Source: Rhizobacter sp. OV335 (GTDB lineage: Bacteria; Pseudomonadota; Gammaproteobacteria; Burkholderiales; Burkholderiaceae_C). Taken from it: a DNA stretch of 64,000 nt. The notes under the pieces are model-generated. The model searched no databases. It saw only the letters and a list, made by a program, of their open reading frames with translations, and was not told the origin of the DNA. Below, one piece after another: positions 1 to 8,149 of the stretch. Location of the stretch: positions 1 to 64,000 of the forward strand of contig NZ_FRCQ01000022.1 in assembly GCF_900142965.1 (NCBI RefSeq). The letters are read 5' to 3'. The translations under genes were made by a program, and so were the position numbers. The first letter of the stretch is position 1. The number at the start of each line of letters is the position of its first letter.

Positions 1-12
1 GGGGCCGACTCC

Positions 13-146
13 ACGAAGAAGATCGGCTTCGGGGGTGCATCGGCAAACTCCCTCCACTCACTTCGTTCGTTGTGGTCAAACAGTGCCGATGAGTCGGTCT
101 ACGAAGCACGCTGGCGCGTGCCACCCCCGAAGCCGATCTTCTTCGT
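13..146. repeat. Long inverted repeat 1 with nested hairpin
   Basis: Arms 13-37 and 122-146 are perfectly complementary over 25 bp. Inside the 84-nt loop a second 8-bp pairing joins 38-45 to 84-91, so the element can extrude as one long branched stem. No coding potential is convincing here. It lies downstream of the leftward epimerase gene. It has no T-run and does not look like a simple terminator. Confidence 0.8.
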
Positions 147-214
147 CACCCCAGAAATCGCCCCCAGCCCCTCCCGCCACCCACCGCGACGCTCAACACC
201 ACCCGCTCTTGTTG

Positions 215-288
215 GGGGGAAAAGACTGAAGTGACTGACGAGCGTGCGGGCGCTCGCATGCTCAACCGTCTGTTCAGTCTTTTCCCCC
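215..288. repeat. Long inverted repeat 2 with nested hairpin
   Basis: Arms 215-230 and 273-288 pair perfectly over 16 bp, as a G5A4 block against T4C5 with GACTGAA/TTCAGTC. The loop carries its own 6-bp hairpin (239-244 with 251-256). It has the same architecture as the flanking inverted repeats but an unrelated sequence. Confidence 0.8.
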
Positions 289-307
289 ACAAAGAGCTGC
301 GGTGTCC

Positions 308-396
308 GCAAAGGCGCGGGTGGGGAGGCTGTGGAGCGCCAATAGGGACGGGGCGCACCGGCCGGCGAGCCACAGCCTCCCCACCCGCGCCTTTGC
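308..396. repeat. Long inverted repeat 3 with nested hairpin
   Basis: Arms 308-334 and 370-396 pair perfectly over 27 bp. The 35-nt loop has an inner GCGCC/GGCGC pairing (336-340 with 352-356). It ends 15 bp before the stop codon of the leftward epimerase gene, so it could act as a 3' processing or termination structure for it. Its length and perfection exceed what a terminator needs. Confidence 0.8.
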
Positions 397-410
397 TCGC
401 GCGAAAACCG

Positions 411-1148
411 TCAGCTCCGGAGACGAAACGCGGCATCCCAGCCGAGCTCGCGCCGCACCTTGTCACCCGTGATCTGCCAGCTCGGCTCAGCGACGTTGTA
501 GATGCCCGGCGCGCCGCGATCAACCGCCAGCAACGCCGCATACGCAGCAGCGTCCACATGCAAGGCAGACGGCTTGCCCGCGGCCGTCTCGACCCCGGTG
601 CCCGGCCCGTAGAACTGCCCGTAGCGCAGAACCACCCCTTCGAGCCCTGGCGATTGCGTCACCAGTTGCTCAAGGGTCGCAACAGCTTCCACCGTGTGCG
701 CCCGCGCCCCTTCGGCCTTCAGGTCCAGCGGATCGGTCTCGGCATGCGGCTCGCGCCCCGCGGCATACACCCACGCGATGCTCTGCGCCACCATGCGCTT
801 CGCTCCACACGCAAGCGCTGCATCGACCAGGTTCTGCGTGCCCTCGATGCGCAGCCGCGCGTTGCGGGCCAGCGCCTCGTCGCGCGTCGCCGCATCGTTC
901 AGCAGCGCGAGGTCGGTCACCTGGTGCACGATCACGTCGGGCTTCAGCCGCAGCATCGTCGCGCGCACCGCGGCCGCATCGAACACGTCGAGCACGATCG
1001 GCTCGGCGCCCGCGGCCATGATCGACGCTGCCTTCGCCTGGCTGCGCGTCGTGCCGAACACGTTGTAGCCACCGCCGACCAGCAGCGGGATGAGCCGGCG
1101 GCCGACGACACCCGTCGCACCGGCAAGAAGAATCTTCGTGGAAGTCAT
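411..1148 (-). CDS. NAD-dependent epimerase/dehydratase family protein
   Basis: This is a 245-residue extended short-chain dehydrogenase/epimerase-like protein. The N-terminal dinucleotide motif GATGVVG (about residues 10-16) and the following beta-alpha-beta pattern show an NAD(P)-binding Rossmann fold. Later segments (QSIAWVYAAG, RYGQFYGPG, and YNVAEP near the C-terminus) match the nucleoside-diphosphate-sugar epimerase family. A clean YxxxK catalytic motif is not obvious, so it may be an atypical member acting on an unknown substrate. The start at 1148 places GATGVVG at the usual distance from Met; an upstream in-frame Met would add an unconserved tail. It is a single gene, divergent from the small + strand unit at 1219. 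The substrate cannot be inferred. Confidence 0.82.
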   Translation of the reverse strand: MTSTKILLAGATGVVGRRLIPLLVGGGYNVFGTTRSQAKAASIMAAGAEPIVLDVFDAAAVRATMLRLKPDVIVHQVTDLALLNDAATRDEALARNARLRIEGTQNLVDAALACGAKRMVAQSIAWVYAAGREPHAETDPLDLKAEGARAHTVEAVATLEQLVTQSPGLEGVVLRYGQFYGPGTGVETAAGKPSALHVDAAAYAALLAVDRGAPGIYNVAEPSWQITGDKVRRELGWDAAFRLRS

Positions 1149-1218
1149 GAACTCATTCCACACCAAAGCGGAAGCCCCACCGGCAGCAGGTGCTCTGCAG
1201 CGGGAGGACAATCGCGGT

Positions 1219-1290
1219 CATGTTGAAGAACTTTGAAGCCATCTCGCAAGCAGCACCGTCGCGTGGCGACGTGTTGCTGTTCGTCGTGTA
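1219..1290 (+). other. Possible 23-codon small ORF
   Basis: A short reading frame starts at ATG 1219, 11 nt after a strong Shine-Dalgarno match GGGAGGA (1201-1207). It ends at TAG and encodes a peptide beginning MLKNFEAISQ and ending in a hydrophobic tail (VLLFVV). It is followed within 80 nt by tandem hairpins and a T-run terminator on the same strand, as expected for a short transcript. No promoter is convincing and the peptide is not recognised. It could equally be a leader peptide, a non-coding RNA or chance. Confidence 0.3.
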
Positions 1291-1310
1291 GTTCAAGGTC
1301 TTCCCCACCA

Positions 1311-1371
1311 CCGGAAGGCCCTGCGCCTTCCGGTCCCAGAAACCCCGGTCGGCACTGCCCCCGGGGTTTTT
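1311..1371 (+). terminator. Tandem hairpins with Rho-independent terminator
   Basis: Two stem-loops stand in a row. The first pairs 1311-1319 with 1325-1333 (9 bp, CCGGAAGGC type). The second pairs 1340-1348 with 1361-1369 and runs into a T5 tract (1367-1371), giving a canonical intrinsic terminator for rightward transcription. The only upstream candidate on this strand is the small ORF at 1219. Confidence 0.75.
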
Positions 1372-1567
1372 GCTTTTCAGTCTGCACGTTACTGCCATGC
1401 GCACCTACGACAAGTTGATTGCCACGATTCACGACCGCCAAAGCACGGGCGGCTTGCGCTCGTCCTTTGGCGTGTCCGACGACACCAGAGCCATGCAAGT
1501 TACGGGCTAGCCCACGGCGAATCTTCGCCGGGGCTGGCAAAAACGGCCCCAGTTTGAAAGATTCGTC
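1372..1567 (+). promoter_or_regulatory. Leader region of the EF-G paralogue
   Basis: This non-coding stretch carries a strong hairpin: 1515-1521 pairs with 1524-1530 (CGGCGAA/TTCGCCG) and is extended by AGCCC/GGGCT (1509-1513 with 1531-1535). It sits about 30 nt before the fusA2-like start codon. A 37-codon frame (1397-1510) lies here but has no ribosome binding site and is not called. No clear sigma-70 promoter could be assigned. Confidence 0.35.
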
Positions 1568-3607
1568 ATGAACCGCAACACCACCACCCCCCGCCTTCTT
1601 CGCAACATCGGCGTCATCGCCCATGTCGACGCCGGCAAGACCACCACCACCGAACGCATCCTGTTCTACACCGGTGCGAATCACCGCATCGGCGACGTGA
1701 ACGACGGCAACACCGTGATGGACTACGACCCGCAGGAGCGGGCGCGTGGCATCACCATCAACAGCGCGGCCACCACCGTGTTCTGGAACGGTGCGCAGAT
1801 CAACCTCATCGACACGCCCGGACACATCGACTTCAACATCGAGGTGAACCGCTCGCTGCGCGTGCTCGATGGCGCGGTCGTCGTGTTCGACGGCGTCGCC
1901 GGCGTCGAGCCGCAGACCGAGACCAACTGGCGCCTCGCCGACAAGTACCGCGTGCCCCGCCTCGCCTTCATCAACAAGCTCGACCGCGTGGGGGCCGACT
2001 TCACCCGCGTCGTGCAGATGATGGAGTCGCGCCTGGGCGTCACCGCGCTGCCGCTGCAACTGCCGATCGGTGCCGAGGACTCGTTCCGCGGCGTCGTGGA
2101 CCTGCTCGGCCGGCGCGCGCTGGTCTGGCCGGCCGCCGATGCGAGCCAGCCGCCGCTCATCGAAGCCATCCCCGACGACCTGCAGGCGCAGGCGACGATC
2201 GCGCGCGCCCGCCTGGTCGAGGCCGTGGTCGAGCGCGACGACGCCCTGCTGCAAGCTTGGCTGCAAGGCGACGAGCCGTCGGTCGAGCAGCTGCGTGCAG
2301 GCCTGCGCGCCGGCACGCTGGCGGGCGCCTTCGTGCCGGTGCTGGCCGGCTCGGCCTTCCGCAACCGCGGCATCGAGCCGCTGCTGGACGCCGTCATCGA
2401 CTACCTGCCGGCGCCCGGCGACGTCGCGACCGAAGGCCAACCCGAGTCGGATGCCGACGGCCCGCTGGCGGCGCTCGCGTTCAAGGTCGTCTCCGACGAC
2501 CACGGCGCGATGGTCTTCGTGCGCGTGTACCGCGGCCGCCTGCGGCCCGGCGACAGCGTGCTCAACGCCAGCACCGGCCGCACCGAACGCGTGGCGCGCC
2601 TGTATGAAGTGCATGCCGACAAGCATGTGGAAGTCCCGGCCCTCGAGGCGGGAGACATCGGTGCGCTCGTGGGCCTGAAGGACACGACGACCGGCCACAC
2701 GCTCGCCGACAAGCGCCATCCGGTCGTGCTGGAGAGCATCTCGATTCCGGAACCGGTGATCCACATCGCGGTGGAGCCGCGCACGCAGGTCGACCAGCAG
2801 CAGCTCGGCAAGGCATTGGCCGCGCTCGCCAAGGAAGACCCGAGCCTGCGCATCCGCCAGGACGCCGAATCCGGCCAGACCCTGCTGTCCGGCATGGGCG
2901 AGCTGCAGCTCGAGGTGACGCTCGAGAAGCTGCGCACGCGCCATCGTGTCGAGGTGACGGTGGGCCGGCCGCAGGTCGCCTACCGCGAGACGGTCACGCG
3001 CACGGTCGAGGTGAGCCACGTGCACAAGAAGCAGAGCGGCGGCCCCGGGCAGTTCGCCGGCGTGACGCTGCGCATCGCGCCGCTGGCGCGCGGCGACGGC
3101 CTGCGCTTCGTGAACCAGGTGACCGGCGGCGCGATCCCGCGCGAGTTCATCCCGGGCGTCGAGTCCGGCGTGAAGCGCGCGGCCGAGACCGGCGTGCTGG
3201 CGGGCTACCCGGTGGTCGACCTCGAGGTCACGCTGCTCGACGGCAGCTTCCACGAGCGCGACTCGTCGGTGCTGGCGTTCGAACTCGCGGCGGTCGCGGC
3301 CTTCCGCGACGGCGTCGCACGCGCGGCGCCGGTGGTGCTCGAGCCGGTGATGGCGGTGGAAGTCGTCACGCCGGCCGACTACCTCGGCGACAGCATCGGC
3401 GACCTGCACCGCCGGCGCGGCCACGTGCGCGCCCAGCATCCGCGCGGCAACGCGACGGCGCTGGAAGCGCACGTGCCGCTGAAGGAGATGTTCGGCTACA
3501 TCGGCAGCCTGCGGGCGCTCTCGTCCGGGCGGGCGCAGTACTCGATGCAGTTCAGCCACTACGCCGAAGTGCCGGCGCCGCTGCAAGCCGAGCTGTTGGC
3601 GGCTTAA
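1568..3607 (+). CDS. fusA2: Elongation factor G paralogue
   Basis: This is a 679-residue translational GTPase of the EF-G family. EF-G moves tRNA and mRNA through the ribosome by GTP hydrolysis in the cytoplasm. The P-loop AHVDAGKTTTTER (about 18-30), switch I RGITINSAA, G3 DTPGH and G4 NKLD are all intact. Domains II-V follow (for example YRETVTRTVEVSHVHKKQSGG in domain IV). The protein is shorter than standard FusA (about 700) and the gene stands alone. Canonical fusA sits in the str operon with rpsL, rpsG and tuf, so this is probably a second copy such as an EF-G2. Its stop overlaps the stop of the convergent nrtR gene by 4 bp. It could be a slow or stress EF-G, but the sequence does not decide this. 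Confidence 0.9.
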   Translation: MNRNTTTPRLLRNIGVIAHVDAGKTTTTERILFYTGANHRIGDVNDGNTVMDYDPQERARGITINSAATTVFWNGAQINLIDTPGHIDFNIEVNRSLRVLDGAVVVFDGVAGVEPQTETNWRLADKYRVPRLAFINKLDRVGADFTRVVQMMESRLGVTALPLQLPIGAEDSFRGVVDLLGRRALVWPAADASQPPLIEAIPDDLQAQATIARARLVEAVVERDDALLQAWLQGDEPSVEQLRAGLRAGTLAGAFVPVLAGSAFRNRGIEPLLDAVIDYLPAPGDVATEGQPESDADGPLAALAFKVVSDDHGAMVFVRVYRGRLRPGDSVLNASTGRTERVARLYEVHADKHVEVPALEAGDIGALVGLKDTTTGHTLADKRHPVVLESISIPEPVIHIAVEPRTQVDQQQLGKALAALAKEDPSLRIRQDAESGQTLLSGMGELQLEVTLEKLRTRHRVEVTVGRPQVAYRETVTRTVEVSHVHKKQSGGPGQFAGVTLRIAPLARGDGLRFVNQVTGGAIPREFIPGVESGVKRAAETGVLAGYPVVDLEVTLLDGSFHERDSSVLAFELAAVAAFRDGVARAAPVVLEPVMAVEVVTPADYLGDSIGDLHRRRGHVRAQHPRGNATALEAHVPLKEMFGYIGSLRALSSGRAQYSMQFSHYAEVPAPLQAELLAA

Positions 3608-4287
3608 GTCCCCAGCCCGCGTTCGCTGAGGGACAGCGTGCGCCGGAACTCCCGGCGCACGCGGTACAGCTGGGCCGGCCGGTTGGCCCGGCCCAGCTCC
3701 AGCTCGCCGTCGATCGGCTCCAGCATCGCGAGCTCGTCCATCTTGCGGCGAAAGCTCACCTTGTTGACCGGCTCGCCGAGCACCGCCTCGTACACCGACT
3801 GCAGCTGCGGCAGCGTGAAGCGCTCGCCGCACAGGTGCACCGGCAGCGACGAATAGTGGCTCTTCACCCGCACCCGCGACACTGCCAGTTCGACGATGCG
3901 CCCGTGATCGAACGGCAGCGTCGGCAGCCGGTCGGCCGGCAGCACGCGCAGGTGCGCCGCATCGACCGGCACCAGCTGCAGCGGCACCAGCGCGTAGTAC
4001 GCGATCGACACCGACCAGCCGCGCGGATCCCGCCCGGGGCCGGACAAGGTCGCGAGCTGCTCCAGGTACGGGCTCACGATGCCGGCCTTGTCGCGCAGCA
4101 CCCGCATCGCGGCATCCTCGGCGCCCTGGTCCTCCTGCTGGTGCACGTAGCCGCCGGGCAGCGCGAGCGCGCCGCGGAACGGCTCCCGGTCGCGCTTGTG
4201 AAGCACCACGTGCAAGGCACCATCGCGCAGCGTCAGCAGCACCACGTCGACGGTGCAGATGACGGGCGGGTAGGAGTCGGCGGCCAT
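3604..4287 (-). CDS. nrtR: NrtR-type transcriptional regulator of NAD metabolism
   Basis: This 227-residue protein has an N-terminal Nudix-like domain (about 10-145) and a C-terminal winged-helix DNA-binding domain (about 150-220), the NrtR architecture. NrtR represses NAD synthesis genes and releases DNA when it binds ADP-ribose or a related NAD derivative. The Nudix box is degenerate: the catalytic REUxEE core reads RVLRDK, with extra residues after the first Glu. This fits a sensor rather than an active hydrolase. The gene is divergent from a five-gene NAD salvage operon with only about 100 bp between start codons. That interval holds a palindrome overlapping a promoter, a layout expected for direct repression and possibly autoregulation. 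Family assignment is firm; effector and operator are inferred. Confidence 0.88.
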   Translation of the reverse strand: MAADSYPPVICTVDVVLLTLRDGALHVVLHKRDREPFRGALALPGGYVHQQEDQGAEDAAMRVLRDKAGIVSPYLEQLATLSGPGRDPRGWSVSIAYYALVPLQLVPVDAAHLRVLPADRLPTLPFDHGRIVELAVSRVRVKSHYSSLPVHLCGERFTLPQLQSVYEAVLGEPVNKVSFRRKMDELAMLEPIDGELELGRANRPAQLYRVRREFRRTLSLSERGLGT

Positions 4288-4328
4288 GGGCTCGATGTTA
4301 GGGCCATCGCCCGGTGGCCTCGTTACTT

Positions 4329-4359
4329 AGTTGCAATGTTGATCTAACTCGTCTAGAGT
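4329..4359 (+). promoter_or_regulatory. NAD operon promoter with candidate NrtR operator
   Basis: The -35 TTGCAA (4331-4336) and -10 TAGAGT (4354-4359) are separated by 17 bp. An imperfect palindrome, AGTT(N13)AACT with partial inner symmetry, spans 4329-4349. It covers the -35 and most of the spacer, so a bound dimer would block RNA polymerase. Assignment to NrtR rests on position and on the divergent regulator gene. Confidence 0.5.
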
Positions 4360-4387
4360 ACCGTCACGTTCAAGACGAAAGCCAGCG

Positions 4388-5242
4388 ATGAACCTGCGAA
4401 CCCAGCTTCTGATCATCGATCCGCAGAACGATTTCTGCGACCTGCCCGAGACCTGGCGGCCCACCGATCCGCTGACCGGCCAACCGGTCGCGCCCGCGCT
4501 GCCGGTCAGCGGTGCCCACGCCGACATGCAACGCCTGGCCGGCTTCATCCGCCAGGCCGGCGATGCGGTCACCGACATCACCGTGACGCTCGATTCGCAC
4601 CATCGCGTCGACATCGCCCACCCGACCTTCTGGCAGCAGCGCGACGGCAGCGCGGTCGGCCCGTTCACGCCGATCACCGCGCGCCAGGTGCGCGACGGCG
4701 CATTCCGCCCGCGCGATGCCGCGTCGCTGCCGCGCACCCTCGCCTACCTCGATGAACTCGAAGCCCGCGGCCGCTACACGCTGATGGTCTGGCCGGTGCA
4801 CTGCGAGATCGGCAGCTGGGGCCACAACATCCACGCCGACGTGCGCGCCGCCTGCAACGCCTGGGAAGAACGCCGGCTGGCGGCGGTCGAGATGGTCACC
4901 AAGGGCGAGAACCCGTGGACCGAGCACTACAGCGCGGTGCAGGCCGAGGTGCCCGATGCGGGCGATCCCGACACCCAGCTCAACCTGGCCCTGATCGAGC
5001 GCCTGGACCGCGCCGACCTGCTGCTGATCGCCGGCGAGGCCGGCAGCCATTGCGTGAAGGCCACCACCGAGCACGTGGTCGACCACCTGCCCGGCGGGCG
5101 GCTGGAACGCGTCGTGCTGCTGACCGACTGCCTCAGCCCGGTCAGCGGCTTCGAGGCGCAGCAGCAAGGGTTTCTCGACGCGATGCGCGCCCGCGGTGTT
5201 CAACTTGCCACCAGCGGCGAAGTCCTTCGCCGCCTGACTTGA
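4388..5242 (+). CDS. pncA: Nicotinamidase-like cysteine hydrolase
   Basis: This 284-residue protein is of the isochorismatase-like cysteine hydrolase superfamily and likely deamidates nicotinamide to nicotinate, the first salvage step. The catalytic triad is visible as D11 (in IIDPQNDF), K172 (in VTKGENP) and C222 (in GSHCVKAT). The DSHH segment (69-72) fits the metal-binding region of nicotinamidases. It is longer than E. coli PncA (213 aa) because of insertions. WPVHC (135-139) is followed by EIGSWG rather than the usual QGT, so substrate specificity could be shifted. It is the first gene of the operon. Eight bases separate it from pncB, whose product uses nicotinate, and this supports the call. 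Confidence 0.82.
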   Translation: MNLRTQLLIIDPQNDFCDLPETWRPTDPLTGQPVAPALPVSGAHADMQRLAGFIRQAGDAVTDITVTLDSHHRVDIAHPTFWQQRDGSAVGPFTPITARQVRDGAFRPRDAASLPRTLAYLDELEARGRYTLMVWPVHCEIGSWGHNIHADVRAACNAWEERRLAAVEMVTKGENPWTEHYSAVQAEVPDAGDPDTQLNLALIERLDRADLLLIAGEAGSHCVKATTEHVVDHLPGGRLERVVLLTDCLSPVSGFEAQQQGFLDAMRARGVQLATSGEVLRRLT

Positions 5243-5250
5243 AAGCCACC

Positions 5251-6438
5251 ATGCCGCCCGTCATCCACAGCCTGCTGGAGACCGATCTCTACAAGTTCAC
5301 GATGTGGCAGACCATGCTGCACCGGCACCCGCAGACGCAGGCCGAGTACAGCTTCGTCTGCCGCAACGCGCCGGCGTACCCGCTGGCCGAGCTGCTCGGC
5401 GACGTGAACCGCGAGCTCGACCACCTGTGCGCGCTGCGCTTCACCGAAGACGAGCTCGCCTACCTCGGCGCGCTGCGTTTCATCAAGTCGGACTTCGTCG
5501 ACTTCCTGCGCATCTTCCAGTTCCAGCGCGTCTTCATCACCGCCCGGGCCGACGGCAACACGCTGCAGATCATCGCGAACGGCCCACAGGTCCATGTGAT
5601 GGCCTTCGAGATCTTCGCGCTGGCGATCGTCAACGAGCTGTACTTCCGCCGCTTCGATGCCGCCGCCGCGCTCGCCGCCGGCCGCGAGCGGCTGCAGGCC
5701 AAGATCGCGACGCTGCGTGCCTTCGGCGCCGAGCCGCCGCGCCGCAACCCGTTCGAGTTCTTCGATTTCGGCGTGCGCCGCCGCTACAGCGGCACCTGGC
5801 AGCGCGAGGTCGTCTCGACGCTGAAGGAGGCCCTGCCCGAGTACTTCCGCGGCAGCTCCAACGTGCTGCTCGCGAAAGAACTCGGCCTGGTGCCGATCGG
5901 CACGATGGCGCACGAGTACCTGCAGACCTTCCAGGCGCTCGGTGTGCGGCTGCGCGATTCGCAGAAGGCCGCGCTCGAGGAATGGGTGCAGGAGTACCGC
6001 GGCGACCTGGGCGTCGCGCTGACCGACGTGGTCGGCATGGACGCCTTCATCGCCGACTTCGACCTCTACTTCGCGAAGCTGTTCGACGGGCTGCGCCACG
6101 ATTCCGGCGACCCGGTCGCGTGGGGTGAGAAGGCGCTGGCCCACTACGCGAAGCTGCGCATCGACCCGCACACGAAGCGGCTGGTGTTCTCCGACGGCCT
6201 GACGATAGCAACGGCCCTCGAGCTCTATCGTCATTTTGCCGACCGCACGCAGACCGGCTTCGGCATCGGCACCAGCCTGTCGAACGACGTCGGCCTGACG
6301 CCGCTGAACATCGTGATGAAGCTGACCCGCTGCAACGGCCAGCCGGTCGCCAAGCTCTCCGACAGCCCCGGCAAGACGCTGTGCGACGACCAGACCTTCC
6401 TCGCGTACCTGCGCCAGGTCTTCAACGTCCCCACCTGA
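5251..6438 (+). CDS. pncB: Nicotinate phosphoribosyltransferase
   Basis: This 395-residue enzyme joins nicotinate and PRPP (with ATP hydrolysis) to give nicotinate mononucleotide. Its length matches E. coli PncB (400 aa). Family signatures are [13 protein letters not shown] at the N-terminus, [11 protein letters not shown] in the middle and the phosphate-binding segments [15 protein letters not shown] and [11 protein letters not shown] towards the C-terminus. The start at 5251 is chosen because the conserved LLETDLYK segment begins eight residues in; longer in-frame extension would overlap pncA heavily. It lies 10 bp before nadE and is co-transcribed with pncA. Confidence 0.93.
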   Translation: MPPVIHSLLETDLYKFTMWQTMLHRHPQTQAEYSFVCRNAPAYPLAELLGDVNRELDHLCALRFTEDELAYLGALRFIKSDFVDFLRIFQFQRVFITARADGNTLQIIANGPQVHVMAFEIFALAIVNELYFRRFDAAAALAAGRERLQAKIATLRAFGAEPPRRNPFEFFDFGVRRRYSGTWQREVVSTLKEALPEYFRGSSNVLLAKELGLVPIGTMAHEYLQTFQALGVRLRDSQKAALEEWVQEYRGDLGVALTDVVGMDAFIADFDLYFAKLFDGLRHDSGDPVAWGEKALAHYAKLRIDPHTKRLVFSDGLTIATALELYRHFADRTQTGFGIGTSLSNDVGLTPLNIVMKLTRCNGQPVAKLSDSPGKTLCDDQTFLAYLRQVFNVPT

Positions 6439-6448
6439 TGGAGCGCGC

Positions 6449-8149
6449 ATGCTGAGAATCACGATCGCGCAACTCAACCCGACCCTTGGCGACATCGACG
6501 GCAACGTCGCGAAGATGATCGCCGCGGCCCGGCAGGCCGGCACGCAGGGTGCCGAGCTGGTCGTCTTCACCGAACTCGGGCTGACCGGCTACCACCCGGC
6601 CGACCTGCTGGAGGAGCCCGGCTTCCTGCAGCGCGTCGACGCCGGGCTCGATGCCTTGCTGCAGGCCTCGCGCGAGCTGCCCGGGCTGCACTGGGTGGTC
6701 GGCGCACCGCTGCGGCGCGACGGCCCCGGCAAGCGGCTGCACAACATGCTGCTGGTGCTGCATGCCGGCGAGATCGTGCTGCGCTATGCCAAGCAGCTGC
6801 TGCCCACCTACAACATCTTCGACGAACGCCGCCACTTCGAGCCCGGCCCCGATGTGGCCAAGGTGCTGCGCATCGGCGACACGCAGGTCGGCATGATGAT
6901 CTGCGAAGACGGCTGGAACGATGTGGCCGGCGACTACGCGGTCAACCCGTTCGAACGCATGCGCGACGCCGCGCCCGACCTGGTCGTCTCGATCAACGCG
7001 AGCCCATCCGAGATCGGCAAGCGCGAGCAGCGGCACCAGATCTTCGGCGACGCGAGCCGCCGCCACCGGCTGCCGATCCTGTACGTCAACCAGATCGGCG
7101 GCCACGACCAGCTGGTGTTCGACGGCGCGTCGTTCGCGACCGAGGCCGACGGCCGCGTGGTGTACGAAGCCCGGCGCTTCGTCGAGGACGTGACGACGCT
7201 GCGCTTCGAGCACGGCCGCTTCCTGACGCTGGACGGCGACGCGCCGCCGCCGGTGCCGGCCGCCGGACTGCCGACGATGGCGTTCTACCAGGCGCAGATC
7301 GTCCTCGGCCTGACCGACTACGCGCGGCGCTGCGGATTCCGGCAGGCGGTGGTCGGTTCGTCGGGCGGCATCGACAGCGCGTTGACGCTGGCACTCGCCG
7401 CGCAAGCGCTCGGGCCGCACAACGTCAGCGCGGTGACGATGCCGTCACACTACTCGTCGGCCGGCTCGGTCGACGACTCGGTCACGCTGTGCCGCAATCT
7501 CGGCATCGAACTCTTCACACACCCGATCGCCGAGCTGGTCAACGGCTACGGCGCGCAGTTCGAGCGCAGCTTCGGCAAGCCGCTGCAAGGCCTGCCGCAC
7601 GAGAACCTGCAGGCGCGCATCCGCGGCACCGCGCTGATGGCCTACTCGAACAGCTTCGGCCACCTGCTGCTGACGACCGGCAACAAGTCGGAGATCTCGG
7701 TCGGCTACTGCACGCTGTACGGCGACACCAACGGCGGCCTCGGGCTGATCGGCGACCTGTACAAGACAGAGGTGTTCGCGCTGTCGCGCCACCTGAACGA
7801 GGCGGCCGGCCGCGAGATCATTCCAGCCGCCATCATCGACAAGCCGCCGTCGGCCGAGCTCGCACCCGGCCAGAAGGACACCGACAGCCTGCCGCCCTAT
7901 GAGGTGCTCGACGAGGTGCTGAAGCTCTTGATCGAAGGCGACCGGCTCGCGCCGCGCGAGCGGGCGCAGGCCGATGCGTTCGTCGCGCAGCTGCAGCGCA
8001 GCGGCGACGGTCGCGCGCTGGTCGAGCGGGTGCGGCGCATGATCGCCCGCAACGAATACAAGCGGCGCCAGGCGCCCCCCATCATCCGCGTCCGCCCCCG
8101 TGCCTTCGGCAGCGGCCGGCAGATGCCCATCGCGGCCTTCATCCCATGA
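6449..8149 (+). CDS. nadE: Glutamine-dependent NAD+ synthetase
   Basis: This 566-residue, two-domain enzyme amidates nicotinate adenine dinucleotide to NAD+. The N-terminal nitrilase-like glutaminase domain has its triad at E42 (FTELG), K115 (RYAKQLLP) and C152 (ICEDGW). It frees ammonia from glutamine. The C-terminal synthetase domain has the PP-loop GSSGGIDSAL (303-312), the adenylation segment MPSHYSS and the TTGNKSE and DLYKTEVF motifs. The start is preceded by GGAG. The stop codon overlaps the start of nadM in an ATGA junction, implying translational coupling. Confidence 0.95.
   Translation: MLRITIAQLNPTLGDIDGNVAKMIAAARQAGTQGAELVVFTELGLTGYHPADLLEEPGFLQRVDAGLDALLQASRELPGLHWVVGAPLRRDGPGKRLHNMLLVLHAGEIVLRYAKQLLPTYNIFDERRHFEPGPDVAKVLRIGDTQVGMMICEDGWNDVAGDYAVNPFERMRDAAPDLVVSINASPSEIGKREQRHQIFGDASRRHRLPILYVNQIGGHDQLVFDGASFATEADGRVVYEARRFVEDVTTLRFEHGRFLTLDGDAPPPVPAAGLPTMAFYQAQIVLGLTDYARRCGFRQAVVGSSGGIDSALTLALAAQALGPHNVSAVTMPSHYSSAGSVDDSVTLCRNLGIELFTHPIAELVNGYGAQFERSFGKPLQGLPHENLQARIRGTALMAYSNSFGHLLLTTGNKSEISVGYCTLYGDTNGGLGLIGDLYKTEVFALSRHLNEAAGREIIPAAIIDKPPSAELAPGQKDTDSLPPYEVLDEVLKLLIEGDRLAPRERAQADAFVAQLQRSGDGRALVERVRRMIARNEYKRRQAPPIIRVRPRAFGSGRQMPIAAFIP

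Noticed and set aside
13-396. Integron attC sites or retron msr/msd for the three inverted repeats
   Set aside because: No GTTRRRY/RYYYAAC core pairs with the right spacing, no integrase and no reverse transcriptase gene in view. The sequence left of the window is not available.
1397-1510. 37-codon plus-strand frame before the EF-G paralogue
   Set aside because: No ribosome binding site, no recognisable peptide, and the frame ends inside a strong hairpin; chance is the simplest explanation.
1145-3832. 895-codon open frame on the minus strand
   Set aside because: It lies antisense through the whole EF-G paralogue; long antisense frames are common at this GC content and its translation is low-complexity Arg/Ala/His.
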